Shown in pieces: positions 9,042-18,971 of a stretch of 64,000 bases of DNA. Source of the stretch: Rufibacter roseolus (lineage in GTDB: Bacteria > Bacteroidota > Bacteroidia > Cytophagales > Hymenobacteraceae); contig NZ_JAFMSU010000002.1 in NCBI RefSeq assembly GCF_017916365.1, forward strand, positions 434,001 through 498,000. Direction: 5' to 3'. The notes under the pieces were generated by a model. That model was not told the origin of the DNA and did no database searches. It worked only from the letters and a program-made list of their open reading frames with translations. Position numbers and translations under genes: made by a program. Within the stretch, counting starts at the first letter, position 1. Each line of letters opens with the position of its first letter.

Positions 9042-9077
9042 AAAAGCGGCCGGATTAAATCCGGCCGCTTTTTTTGT
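9042..9077 (+). terminator. Strong terminator after the OmpA gene
   Basis: A 12-bp GC-rich stem (9044-9055 with 9059-9070) with an AA-type short loop runs into seven or more T's on the plus strand. Confidence 0.9.
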
Positions 9078-9154
9078 TTTCAAGCTGATTTCACCAAAAC
9101 AAGGCTGAAACACAATCACCTTGTTCTAGGCAACAAGATATTGTCAAGCCATTC

Positions 9155-10096
9155 TTACAGTGCGCTTTTCTCGGCGGTTTCCGCTACCTGCTGGTCCAGG
9201 GACACCAGGGCGGCATCGCGGGGTTGGGCCAGGGCCTCGGCCATGTCTGGTTCTTCAATCTGCCGGTTCACCTCCCTGGCTTTCTGCACCAAGGCCTGGA
9301 AGAGCCGGCGTTGTTCCTGTCTTCGGGGCAGGTACTCTGGGTGCCACTGTACGCCCATGATAAAATCCCGCTCCACATGTTCAATGGCCTGCACCACCCC
9401 GTTAGATTCTGTGGCCACTATGTCAAGGCCTTTGCCGGGGGTATGCACCGCCTGGTGGTGCAGCGCGTTCACTTTGAGTTTTGGGCCCCCTATAATCTGC
9501 TCCAGTTTGCTGCCTGGCTTAAAGGTGACTTTCTTCACCGGAAAAATGCTGGACGGATTGGGCTCTTCTTTGTAGAAATCGCTGATGTCCTGGTGCAGGG
9601 TTCCCCTGAAGTACACATTCAATAGCTGTGAGCCCCGGCAGATGCCCAGAACCGGCAGGTTCTTTTTCACAGCCTGGTCTATGAGCTGGAACTCCAGGTG
9701 GTCGCGGTCATGGTCCAGAGACCACTGCGGCTTGCGGCTGAAGAGTTTGCGCACGAAGAAAAGGACAGGGTAGTAGATCCAGCGGGTGAAGCGCCAGATC
9801 CTCTGGAAGAAGTTTTTCCTGGGGTTCTTGAGCGTGCGTTTGAGGTACTCCTGAAAGACCGAGTCCTGCTGGTAAGTCTTAGGATCCACATCGGCGCCGC
9901 CGCCCACAATGAGGCCCTGCAAGCCATCGGCGGTACGCGGGTTTGACGGGGTGATATGCACGGGTCGGCCGCCGGCCAGCAAAACCCCGAAGGCCGTGAA
10001 TACCCACGCCACCTCGCCGCCCTTGTCTGGGCCGGTAATGCCAATAGTGGGCCGGTTACGGTGGATCTTATAGTTGGTCTTCTTTATGGTAGCCAC
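9155..10096 (-). CDS. Class I glutamine amidotransferase-like peptidase (C26 family)
   Basis: The 313-residue protein belongs with gamma-glutamyl-GABA hydrolase/PuuD-like enzymes, which cleave gamma-glutamyl amide bonds. It shows GITGPDKGG near the start, GGGADVDP (residues 65-72), the nucleophile elbow GICRGSQLLN (Cys153) and GVQWHPE with His252 and Glu254, so the catalytic triad is complete. Residues 75-130 form a basic, aromatic insertion (WRFTRWIYYPVLFFVRKLF) larger than the family normally has, which may touch the membrane. It overlaps the upstream amidoligase gene by 13 bp, so the two form one translationally coupled unit. The substrate is unknown. Confidence 0.85.
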   Translation of the reverse strand: MATIKKTNYKIHRNRPTIGITGPDKGGEVAWVFTAFGVLLAGGRPVHITPSNPRTADGLQGLIVGGGADVDPKTYQQDSVFQEYLKRTLKNPRKNFFQRIWRFTRWIYYPVLFFVRKLFSRKPQWSLDHDRDHLEFQLIDQAVKKNLPVLGICRGSQLLNVYFRGTLHQDISDFYKEEPNPSSIFPVKKVTFKPGSKLEQIIGGPKLKVNALHHQAVHTPGKGLDIVATESNGVVQAIEHVERDFIMGVQWHPEYLPRRQEQRRLFQALVQKAREVNRQIEEPDMAEALAQPRDAALVSLDQQVAETAEKSAL

Positions 10097-11091
10097 TGCT
10101 CAGTTTGTTTGCACCATTTTTTCTCAAACCCAATGAGGGTGTTCTCTTTCAGGCTGAGGTATTCTTTGCTCATCTGGGTGATGCGGTCTGGGTCATTGGC
10201 CAGTTCTTCAATGACTACCCAATTGTTCCATTCTTGGGCCAGGGTCCAGTCTGGGTCAGAGATACAGGAGTTGGGCAGGCGGTAATGGAAAGTCTTTCTG
10301 GCTTTTACGCTGCCCAGGTTCGTATATTGGTTCACTTGCTCAGGCCGCACAGAGGCAAAGAGGGGGTACATATCCAGAGGGCGATTCCGGTCTGGGTTGT
10401 ACTGGTGGTAATCGTCAATGAGTTGTTCCAGGGTAGGCGCGTAACCCGGATCCAACACCAGCCGGTTGTACTCGGCCGGGAAAGGATTAATGAACGAGGT
10501 AAGGTTCTTGCGGGCGAAATCTGTCTCGCCAGCCTCCAGAAGCCATGGGTATAAAAGCAGAAATGCCCTGATGTACCGCAGAATGGTGTCTGGCTCGGTA
10601 TCGGGGATCTCGGTGTTGATGTGCGTACCGAAGGCATTAGTGATGAAGGCCTCGGTGCCTTTGGCGTGGTGCTCATACAAGGTCTGGCGCAGCACCTCCA
10701 ATTGTTCCAGCTGGTCATAGGGAAGCGGCGGCAGCCCTATTTCATAGGGAATCACTTTCTGGATTACGGCCTCCAGGGCATCGTCTATGAAACTCTCCAG
10801 GGTTTCGTTACCCAGTTTGACATGCTCCACATCAATGTTCAGCTTCTCGAAGAGCGTTTTATACTGTTTCTCGGTGAGTAGCTTCAGGTCTATCTCCACG
10901 CTGAAATCGCCAAGGCGCGTATTTACCAGTTTGGCCGAGAAACGGTTTTCCCATTCTATCTCGCCGCCGTACAGCACCTGGATGATCTCCAGGCATTCAT
11001 TGATGCCCACATTCGCGAACTCCAACTCAAAACCTACGGTCCGCACCTTTCCTTCCTTGTTTCTCTCAATTGGCAGTGGCTTGAATGTCAT
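10084..11091 (-). CDS. Putative amidoligase (glutamine-synthetase-like, Amidoligase_2)
   Basis: The 335-residue product has the sequence GFELEFANVGINE (residues 20-32), matching the first strand of the COOH-NH2 ligase fold in which acidic residues bind ATP-Mg. NAFGTHINTEIPDTEPDTILRYIRAFLLLYPWL in the middle and the C-terminal TFHYRLPNSCISDPDW fit the Amidoligase_2 family. Comparative genomics has proposed that these enzymes make amide or gamma-glutamyl bonds and that they pair with class I GATase-like hydrolases, which is exactly the arrangement here (13-bp overlap with the C26 gene). The product made by the pair is not known. It starts at ATG 11091 with a 5' region free of other genes. Confidence 0.8.
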   Translation of the reverse strand: MTFKPLPIERNKEGKVRTVGFELEFANVGINECLEIIQVLYGGEIEWENRFSAKLVNTRLGDFSVEIDLKLLTEKQYKTLFEKLNIDVEHVKLGNETLESFIDDALEAVIQKVIPYEIGLPPLPYDQLEQLEVLRQTLYEHHAKGTEAFITNAFGTHINTEIPDTEPDTILRYIRAFLLLYPWLLEAGETDFARKNLTSFINPFPAEYNRLVLDPGYAPTLEQLIDDYHQYNPDRNRPLDMYPLFASVRPEQVNQYTNLGSVKARKTFHYRLPNSCISDPDWTLAQEWNNWVVIEELANDPDRITQMSKEYLSLKENTLIGFEKKWCKQTEQWLP

Positions 11092-11263
11092 AGTTTTAAA
11101 GGTCTACACAGTTTCCTACACGAACGAGGATAGAAGCGAAGCGTTACACCTTTTGTACTATTTTATTGTGTTTTGAAACGAAAGGATGGTCTTTCCCAAT
11201 TGGTTTTTTGATTTCCTGGGGAGGAGAAGAAGTTTGATGAAGTGTAAACATTGTGGACCTGAA

Positions 11264-11313
11264 TTGGCGCAGACGCTCGCAGGACCTCTGGACGCTGCGA
11301 GGTCCTTTGAGCA
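11264..11313. repeat. Left arm of a ~50-bp inverted repeat
   Basis: Its reverse complement matches 11509-11558; in the core (11271-11313) about 40 of 43 positions agree. The arm itself contains a small hairpin (ggacctc/gaggtcc). Together the arms bracket the ligA terminator. This and the site below fill most of the gene-free stretch 11092-11568. Confidence 0.75.
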
Positions 11314-11336
11314 GGCGTTATCCCAGAACTTAAGCA

Positions 11337-11386
11337 AAAAGGTGATTTAGGCACGTTTTTCTAAAACAATGCCTAAATCACCTTTT
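11337..11386 (-). terminator. Terminator downstream of ligA
   Basis: A perfect 17-bp stem (11337-11353 with 11370-11386) is flanked by an A-run on its left, which is a T-run on the minus-strand transcript of ligA. Confidence 0.8.
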
Positions 11387-11508
11387 ACATTTTCCCTATT
11401 TGCCCAGAAGCAGTACAACCACCTTGTAGCAATCTCATTCTACCGCTTACAGGGGATGCATACTTTTCCCGCTTTGAATGAGAAAAATTAGCCGATGGTA
11501 TTACCGTG

Positions 11509-11558
11509 TGCTCAAAAGACCTCGTAGCGTCCGGAGGTCCTGCGAGCGTCTATGCCAA
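11509..11558. repeat. Right arm of a ~50-bp inverted repeat
   Basis: Partner of 11264-11313. It ends 10 bp before the ligA stop codon. The GAGGTCCTGCGAGCGTCT wording resembles a dispersed hairpin repeat rather than an insertion-sequence end; no transposase lies between the arms. Confidence 0.75.
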
Positions 11559-11568
11559 GCACGCAGGA

Positions 11569-13635
<2,067 letters not shown>

Positions 13636-13645
13636 TTATCTAGGG

Positions 13646-13653
13646 CAAAGGTA
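13646..13653 (-). promoter_or_regulatory. -7 box (TACCTTTG) of ligA
   Basis: On the minus strand TACCTTTG matches TAnnTTTG 26 nt upstream of the ligA ATG. A -33 TTTG was not seen. Confidence 0.5.
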
Positions 13654-13696
13654 TGAAAAATCACCCCGAAGTTGCTCCATCCTGGTTCTCCAAATA

Positions 13697-13733
13697 ACCA
13701 CCCCCAGCCCCTCTTAAAATAGGAGGGGAGCTT
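13697..13733. repeat. Left arm of inverted repeat, CCACCCCCAGCCCCTC type
   Basis: The 37-bp arm is the near-complete reverse complement of 13940-13976 and is itself a dyad (agcccctc ... gaggggag). The two arms enclose 206 bp with no recognisable gene. Such GC-rich arms are common dispersed repeats in Bacteroidota genomes. Confidence 0.75.
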
Positions 13734-13939
13734 TCTGCTCCTCACCGTAGATTAGGGGTAGCCAGAGTTTTTATCGTATAAATACCTGCACTTGAAGAAG
13801 CTGTTTTTGCTTTAGTTTTGGAAAAAGAGCACGAAAGGATCTTGCTTTTAGCAAACTTTTAGGTTTTTATTCAACAAGGGGAACGTTGTGGCAAAATGGA
13901 CTGCAAACATTAATTAACCGGAAAGCGGCTATTGAAGAA

Positions 13940-13976
13940 AAGCTCCCCTCCTAATATTGGAGGGGTTGGGGGTGGT
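13940..13976. repeat. Right arm of inverted repeat next to DUF559 gene
   Basis: Partner of 13697-13733. It ends nine bases before the stop codon of the DUF559 gene. The gap 13621-13985 contains nothing else apart from the ligA promoter. Confidence 0.75.
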
Positions 13977-13985
13977 AAATGGTTG

Positions 13986-14423
13986 CTACTTTCTAAAGCT
14001 TCTCCTAATTTCCTCAATAACTCCCTCTGTCTGTTCAAACACATCTTTGTTCTCAAACCGGATTACTCTGATGTTTAGGTTCTGCAGGTAAGCTGTCCTG
14101 ACATGATCATTCTCCATGCCGGCATAGGTAAAATGATGGGCTCCATCCAATTCAATGGCGAGCATTTCTGAAGGGCAATAGAAATCAAGGATATATGGAC
14201 CTACACTGTGTTGCCGCCTGAATTTTTTTCCGTCCAATTGGCTTCTTTGCAGGATTTTCCATAAAAATGCCTCGGCAGATGTAAGATTATTCCTCAGATT
14301 TCTGCGATTCTCTTTTAAAGGCGGAACGTTATGGATAGGTGTTTTCACATAAAGCGGATTTCCGGCCAAACTGAGGTACAAGCGTTTTGGTTCCCATTGT
14401 AAACTACGTTGGAAAAGGCTCAA
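13986..14423 (-). CDS. DUF559 (Vsr-like) endonuclease-fold protein
   Basis: The 145-residue protein has the DUF559 signature: LRNNLTSAEAFLWKILQRSQLDGKKFRRQHSVGPYILDFYCP, then LAIELDGAHH and RVIRFENKDVF. The fold is that of the Vsr/PD-(D/E)xK nucleases; the acidic residues of DFYCP and ELDG would form the metal site. In vivo function is unknown for the family. The first ~30 residues (SLQWEPKRLYLSLAGNPLYVKTPIHNVPPL) look like translated repeat or linker sequence, so an internal start is possible. It lies next to the inverted repeat at 13.7-14.0 kb, an association often seen for this family. Confidence 0.8.
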   Translation of the reverse strand: MSLFQRSLQWEPKRLYLSLAGNPLYVKTPIHNVPPLKENRRNLRNNLTSAEAFLWKILQRSQLDGKKFRRQHSVGPYILDFYCPSEMLAIELDGAHHFTYAGMENDHVRTAYLQNLNIRVIRFENKDVFEQTEGVIEEIRRSFRK

Positions 14424-14518
14424 GAAATTGCATCTAACAGGTTCTTAAATCCATAAAATTTGTTCAATCCTGAAAATCCTGCTTCTTTGGGTTTTTCCTA
14501 AACTAAAAAGAACAAAAC

Positions 14519-15037
14519 ATGTCATATATGGTAATGGGCGTATCGGGGAGCGGAAAGACCACGGTGGGGAAGCTTTTGGCGCAGAAACTTGGTTTGCATT
14601 TCTTTGACGCCGATGATTACCACCTGGCGCCCAGCATTGAGAAAATGCGAAGTGGCATTCCACTTACGGACGAGGACCGCGCTGAGTGGCTTCTAAAACT
14701 GAACGGACTTTTGCAGGAGGCGGAAAAAGCGGGGCAGGAGATTGTACTGGCCTGTTCGGCGCTAAAGGAGAAGTACCGCCTGGTTTTGCAGCAGAACCTG
14801 AAAAACGAGCTCAAAATAGCTTTCCTGAATGGTGATGCGGCCTTGCTCCAGAGCCGCCTGAGCGCGCGGGAGGGGCACTACATGCCTGCTACTTTGCTGG
14901 CCTCCCAACTGAACACGCTGGAGGTGCCCGTTCATGCCTTAACTTTGGATGTGGTGCATCCGCCGGAGGTGCTGGTAGAAGAAATCATCCGGAATTTCCC
15001 GCCAGGCGGTGCTGCTGTCACAAGCGCCGATGTCTGA
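14519..15037 (+). CDS. gntK: Gluconokinase
   Basis: Phosphorylates gluconate to 6-phosphogluconate for the pentose phosphate pathway. The 172-residue P-loop kinase starts MSYMVMGVSGSGKTTVGKLLA (Walker A at residues 8-16), followed by FDADDYHLAPSIEKMRSGIPLTDEDRAEWL and ACSALKEKYR, all gluconokinase landmarks, and EGHYMPATLLASQLNTLE near residue 120. It is alone on its strand before the helicase, whose promoter appears to lie just past its end. No gluconate transporter or dehydratase is nearby. Confidence 0.92.
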   Translation: MSYMVMGVSGSGKTTVGKLLAQKLGLHFFDADDYHLAPSIEKMRSGIPLTDEDRAEWLLKLNGLLQEAEKAGQEIVLACSALKEKYRLVLQQNLKNELKIAFLNGDAALLQSRLSAREGHYMPATLLASQLNTLEVPVHALTLDVVHPPEVLVEEIIRNFPPGGAAVTSADV

Positions 15038-15063
15038 GCAATCCAGAACCCGTATTTATAGGC

Positions 15064-15071
15064 TATCTTTG
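15064..15071 (+). promoter_or_regulatory. -7 box (TATCTTTG) of the DEAD-box helicase
   Basis: TATCTTTG fits TAnnTTTG 28 nt upstream of the ATG at 15099 and just after the gntK stop codon, supporting that start over the upstream in-frame ATG at 15009. Confidence 0.45.
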
Positions 15072-15098
15072 GGCTACAATATCCTTCAAGACTATAGT

Positions 15099-16244
15099 AT
15101 GTCCTTTTCAGAGTTAGGTTTATCGCCCGCCATTGTCAAAGCCGTGGCCACCCAGAATTTCCCTCAACCCACCCCGGTGCAGAAAATCGCTATCCCGGAG
15201 ATTTTGAAGGGACGGGATTTGCTGGGAATTGCGCAGACGGGCTCGGGGAAAACCGCGGCTTACGCCCTGCCTATCCTGGACAGAATGCAGACGAACCGGG
15301 CTTTCAGGAACCGCTACGTGAAGGCGCTCATCTTGGTGCCCACGCGGGAACTGGCTTTGCAAGTGGGGGAGGTATTCCTGTCTTTCAGCGCGCATATTCC
15401 TATCCAGATTAAGACACTGGCTGTATTTGGGGGCGTGTCTATCAATCCGCAGATGATGAAACTGCAGGGAACCGATATCCTGGTGGCCACGCCGGGCCGC
15501 TTGCTGGACCTGGTGGAGTCTAAGGCGGTGCATCTGTCTGAGGTAGAGACGCTGGTGCTGGACGAAGCCGATAAAATGCTGAACCTGGGTTTTGAGGAGG
15601 AGATGCGCCAGATTCTGGCCCTTTTACCAAAAAGACGCCAGAATCTGCTGTTTTCAGCCACGCTGGACAAGAAGGTAGACGCCATCCAGGAAACTTTGCT
15701 GCATGAGCCTATTGTGGTGGACATCAAAGAAGAGGAAGACGCCGGGCCGTCGCTGATCTCCGAGATGGCTTACCTGGTGGCCACTGAAAGGAAAGGTCCG
15801 TTCCTGCGCTATCTCATCAAACACAATAACATGCAACAGGTGCTGGTGTTCGTCTCCGCTACCCAGCGCGCCGATCATCTGGTGACCAAACTCGCGAACA
15901 ACGGCATTAAAGCGGTGGCGCTGCACAGCGGCAAAAGCCAGGGAGCGCGCACTGAGGCGCTGGCCTTGTTCAAGAAAGGGAAAGTAACGGTGCTGGTGGC
16001 CACTGATCTGGCCTCGCGGGGAATTGACGTGCAGTATTTGCCCTACGTGATCAACTATGACCTGCCGCGCGCGTCTAAAGACTACATCCACCGGATTGGC
16101 CGCACGGGCCGGGCAGAGTCGGCGGGAGAGGCGATCACGCTGGTTACCCCCGAGGATGCCCACCATTTCAAGATCATCCAGAAGCAAACCAAACGGGTGA
16201 TTCCCACTCAGGAAACCGGCGACATTGATTTGAAAGGCTTTTGA
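15099..16244 (+). CDS. DEAD-box ATP-dependent RNA helicase
   Basis: The 381-residue core-only helicase (RhlE/DeaD-like) unwinds short RNA duplexes in ribosome assembly or RNA decay. It has the Q motif (FSELGLSPAIVKAVATQNFPQPTPVQ), motif I (AQTGSGKT), Ia (PTRELALQ), Ib (TPGRLLD), II (DEAD), III (SAT), and VI (HRIGRTGR). There is no long basic C-terminal tail; it ends shortly after the helicase domain. An in-frame ATG 30 codons upstream (15009) lies inside gntK and adds unconserved sequence, so 15099 is preferred. Which helicase subfamily it belongs to cannot be settled from reading alone. Confidence 0.93.
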   Translation: MSFSELGLSPAIVKAVATQNFPQPTPVQKIAIPEILKGRDLLGIAQTGSGKTAAYALPILDRMQTNRAFRNRYVKALILVPTRELALQVGEVFLSFSAHIPIQIKTLAVFGGVSINPQMMKLQGTDILVATPGRLLDLVESKAVHLSEVETLVLDEADKMLNLGFEEEMRQILALLPKRRQNLLFSATLDKKVDAIQETLLHEPIVVDIKEEEDAGPSLISEMAYLVATERKGPFLRYLIKHNNMQQVLVFVSATQRADHLVTKLANNGIKAVALHSGKSQGARTEALALFKKGKVTVLVATDLASRGIDVQYLPYVINYDLPRASKDYIHRIGRTGRAESAGEAITLVTPEDAHHFKIIQKQTKRVIPTQETGDIDLKGF

Positions 16245-16273
16245 TATAGCTCTGGAAAGAGAGCAATAACTAT

Positions 16274-16320
16274 AAAGGGTTTCGGGGTTGTTTTTTGAAA
16301 AACAGCCCCGAAACCCTTTT
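16274..16320. terminator. Bidirectional terminator, helicase / SDR
   Basis: A roughly 20-bp stem with few mismatches (arms 16274-16295 and 16299-16320) between the convergent helicase and SDR genes, with A and T runs on both sides. Confidence 0.85.
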
Positions 16321-16354
16321 CAGATTTTTATCCGGCGGTCGCCGATATTTTCAC

Positions 16355-17071
16355 CTAAGGATTGGTAGACCAGATGCCCGCTTCTTTAAGGAAAACCCTG
16401 CGGTTCAGCTTTAGTTGGCAAACCACAAACTCAGCAAAATCTTCTGGCTGCATTACTTTATCTGGGTTGCCGTCCGTAAGCTTTAGTTCCACGGCTAAGT
16501 CGGTGGCTACGGTGCTGGGGGTGAGGGTGGTCACCCGGATGTTGTGCTTCCGGACCTCCTGCATCAGGGACTCAGACAAGCCAATGAGCCCGAATTTTGA
16601 GGCGCTGTAAGCACTGGTCACCGCGGAGCCGCGTTGCCCGGCAGTAGAGGAAATATTCACGATATCGCCGGTTTTCTTGGAGATCATGGCGGGCAGTACG
16701 GCGCGGGTCACGTAGTAAGGCCCCATCAGGTTTACTTTGATGATGTGCTCCCATTGGTCCGGCTCCAGGTCCAGGAACTTCCCGAAGGAAGCTGTACCAG
16801 CGTTGTTGATGAGGATATCTACAAAGCCCAATTCCTGCTGCACCTGCTCCACGGCCTCGTTCACGCTGCGGATCTGGGTGACATCGGCAGTCACGATGGA
16901 GGTTTCCACGCCAAGGGCTTCTATCTCAGAGGACACTTTCTCCAGATCGCTTTTGGTGCGGGCCAGCAACCCAATGTTCACTCCTTCTTTAGCCAGCGCA
17001 AGGGCAATGGCACGCCCAATTCCTTTGCCGGCGCCCGTAATAAGGGCAGTTTTTCCTTTCAAAGATTCCAT
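16355..17071 (-). CDS. Short-chain dehydrogenase/reductase (FabG-like)
   Basis: A 238-residue classical SDR that would reduce a ketone or 3-oxoacyl group with NAD(P)H. It has the TGAGKGIG cofactor loop (residues 12-19), DV in TADVTQ, NNAG (about residue 88), the catalytic Ser in NISSTAGQ and the YSASK catalytic Tyr/Lys pair (about residue 154). The length and the 3-ketoacyl-reductase style fit YdfG/FabG relatives, but being isolated from lipid genes its substrate is unknown. Confidence 0.85.
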   Translation of the reverse strand: MESLKGKTALITGAGKGIGRAIALALAKEGVNIGLLARTKSDLEKVSSEIEALGVETSIVTADVTQIRSVNEAVEQVQQELGFVDILINNAGTASFGKFLDLEPDQWEHIIKVNLMGPYYVTRAVLPAMISKKTGDIVNISSTAGQRGSAVTSAYSASKFGLIGLSESLMQEVRKHNIRVTTLTPSTVATDLAVELKLTDGNPDKVMQPEDFAEFVVCQLKLNRRVFLKEAGIWSTNP

Positions 17072-17565
17072 AAAGTGTACTTATAATTTCTAATACCAGC
17101 AGATACGCCCCTGCACACCTTGGTGCGGGCCATTTCCTGCCAACAACTGTGCTTCTTGTCATGGGTTAAACGGGCAAAATTTCTGGTAGTTGGATTTCTT
17201 TTTATGGAATGGAGCTGGTTTGAATAGATTCCCTGCATTACCGGCAGAGTAGGATTACAGAATGGCGAAAGCTGTTTTGAGCCTGTTTTCTGTAAAGCAA
17301 AAAGAAACGGATTCTCCCATTTCAAAGGATAATTCCTACTTGAAAATGCCTGTATTTCTAATTTGGCTTCCTGGAATGGTGACTTACGCAGCTTTTTAAA
17401 ATTTAATATTATCTTGTGTGGGTGCAAATTAGAACCTGGCTTATTCATAGGCTGTTCTGATAAAAAAGCCCTAAAGTCCGTTTCTTATATAGAAGATTCG
17501 TATATTTCGTCAGCTCCTCCTGAATTGCAGGACATATGTGTTTGCCCTTCATTACCCCCCTAAAT
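17072..17565. other. Intergenic region between SDR and RsbQ-like gene
   Basis: This 494-bp divergent spacer carries short open frames on both strands without family resemblance. A near-consensus -7 box TATATTTC (17501-17508) lies 58 nt upstream of the hydrolase ATG. No RNA gene or repeat is recognisable. Confidence 0.4.
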
Positions 17566-18396
17566 ATGAAAGCTACCAAAAGAAATTATGTACAGGTCAA
17601 AGGCAAAGGGAAGAAACCCATGCTGTTTGCCCACGGCTATGGCTGCGACCAGTCTATGTGGCGCTACGTTACGCCTGCCTTTGAAGAAGATTACAAAATA
17701 ATACTCTTTGACCATGTGGGTTTCGGGAAGGCAGATACCTCTGCGTACGTTCTGGAGCGCTATTCATCACTGCAGTCTTACGCCGTAGACATCCTGGAAA
17801 TCTGCGAGGAGCTGGAACTGGAGGATGTCATCTTTGTGGGCCACTCGGTCAGTGCCATGATCGGGGTGCTGGCTTCCATCATTGACCCAGACAGGTTCTC
17901 CAAACTGGTATTGATCGGGCCCTCACCCCGTTACATCAACGATGAAGATTACACCGGAGGATTTACCCAGGAGGGCATAGATGGCCTGCTGGCTTCGCTG
18001 GACAGCGATTACCTGAACTGGTCACACAGCATTGCGCCCATTATCATGGGCAACGAAGACCGGCCCGAATTGGGGCAGGAACTGGCCCAGAGCTTTTGCC
18101 GAAGCAACATAGAGGTGGCCAAGGAATTTGCCCGCATCACTTTCCTCTCAGATAACCGGGCCGATCTGAAGAACGTGAAAACCGAATCCCTGATCCTGCA
18201 GTGCTCTGATGACGTGATTGCGCCCCTGCCGGTAGGGGAGTATATGCACCAGAACCTGCCCAATAGCACCTTCAAGCTCCTGAAAGCCACCGGGCATTGC
18301 CCTAACCTTAGTGCCCCGGAAGAGACCATTGCTGCCATTAAAGAATTTTTAAGCCTTGATGTAAAATCTGAGGAGAAAGCCAAAAGCACAGTATAA
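17566..18396 (+). CDS. RsbQ-like alpha/beta hydrolase
   Basis: The 276-residue protein is of the RsbQ/KAI2 type: PMLFAHGYGCDQSMWRYV with the oxyanion region, VGHSVSAMIGVL with the nucleophile Ser (about residue 96), Asp in LQCSDDVIAPL and His in ATGHCPNLS complete the triad. In Bacillus RsbQ helps the PAS phosphatase RsbP to activate the general stress sigma factor; in Bacteroidota it is often beside a sensor kinase or STAS protein. Here a STAS/SEC14-like gene follows 28 bp later. ATG 17566 was chosen; a frame extension to 17536 (TTG/ATG-like) adds unconserved residues. Confidence 0.85.
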   Translation: MKATKRNYVQVKGKGKKPMLFAHGYGCDQSMWRYVTPAFEEDYKIILFDHVGFGKADTSAYVLERYSSLQSYAVDILEICEELELEDVIFVGHSVSAMIGVLASIIDPDRFSKLVLIGPSPRYINDEDYTGGFTQEGIDGLLASLDSDYLNWSHSIAPIIMGNEDRPELGQELAQSFCRSNIEVAKEFARITFLSDNRADLKNVKTESLILQCSDDVIAPLPVGEYMHQNLPNSTFKLLKATGHCPNLSAPEETIAAIKEFLSLDVKSEEKAKSTV

Positions 18397-18424
18397 AGTT
18401 CTGTCCCCTAAAAGGCAGAACAGA

Positions 18425-18859
18425 ATGTGGGAAATCAACTCAATGGATAAAACGGAGCTCAAGAAGGCGAATGGTGATGTATACTTTGAGGCGCAAAGGC
18501 TGCTGCTGAATGGGTACATTCAAGTGAACTGGATTGGGATCCAGTCTCTTGAAACGGTGGTGATGGGCGGTAATCAAATCCTAGCTATGCTGCGGGAAAA
18601 ACCTTGCCGGGGTCTACTTAACAGTAACCGCGAACTCATAGGCCCTTGGGAGGTGGCTGTGCCGTACATGGCTTTTAAATGGGCACCGGCCGCAAGCTCA
18701 CTGGGCCTGCGGTACTTCGCGCATGTCTTGTCCCCGGGCATTTTCGGGAAGAGGTCATTTGACCAGTTCCAGACCCAAATGAAAGAACCGCTGATCATTG
18801 TGAGGTCTTTTGATGAACAAACCCAGGCTGAGCAATGGCTCCTCAAGCAATTGGCTTAA
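18425..18859 (+). CDS. Small STAS/SpoIIAA-like hypothetical protein
   Basis: A 144-residue protein without signal peptide or membrane segment. The pattern LLLNGYIQVNWIGIQSLETVVMGGNQIL, VAVPYMAFKWAPAASSLGLRYFAHVLSPGIFGK and the C-terminal VRSFDEQTQAEQWLLKQL resembles STAS/SEC14-type (SpoIIAA-like) proteins of Cytophagales. The assignment is by impression only. An alternative ATG lies at 18443. Placed 28 bp after the RsbQ-like hydrolase in the same direction, it may act with it in a stress signalling path. Confidence 0.6.
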   Translation: MWEINSMDKTELKKANGDVYFEAQRLLLNGYIQVNWIGIQSLETVVMGGNQILAMLREKPCRGLLNSNRELIGPWEVAVPYMAFKWAPAASSLGLRYFAHVLSPGIFGKRSFDQFQTQMKEPLIIVRSFDEQTQAEQWLLKQLA

Positions 18860-18901
18860 TCTCTTCCCTTCCTTTAGGAATACTCTACCAAAAAAATAAC
18901 A

Positions 18902-18949
18902 GCCTCCGTTTCATGGCTGATTTCCAAAAATCAGCCATGAAACGGAGGC
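18902..18949 (-). terminator. Long terminator hairpin after the DUF4920 gene
   Basis: A perfect 22-bp stem (18902-18923 with 18928-18949) with a 4-nt loop. The run of seven A's at its left (18890-18896) is a T-run for minus-strand transcripts, so it mainly serves the DUF4920 gene; it may also stop the plus-strand gene. Confidence 0.85.
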
Positions 18950-18971
18950 CACAATATCTATAATCAAAGAG

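Noticed and set aside
11163-11354. 63-codon minus-strand frame
   Set aside because: It runs through the inverted repeat arm and shows no family resemblance.
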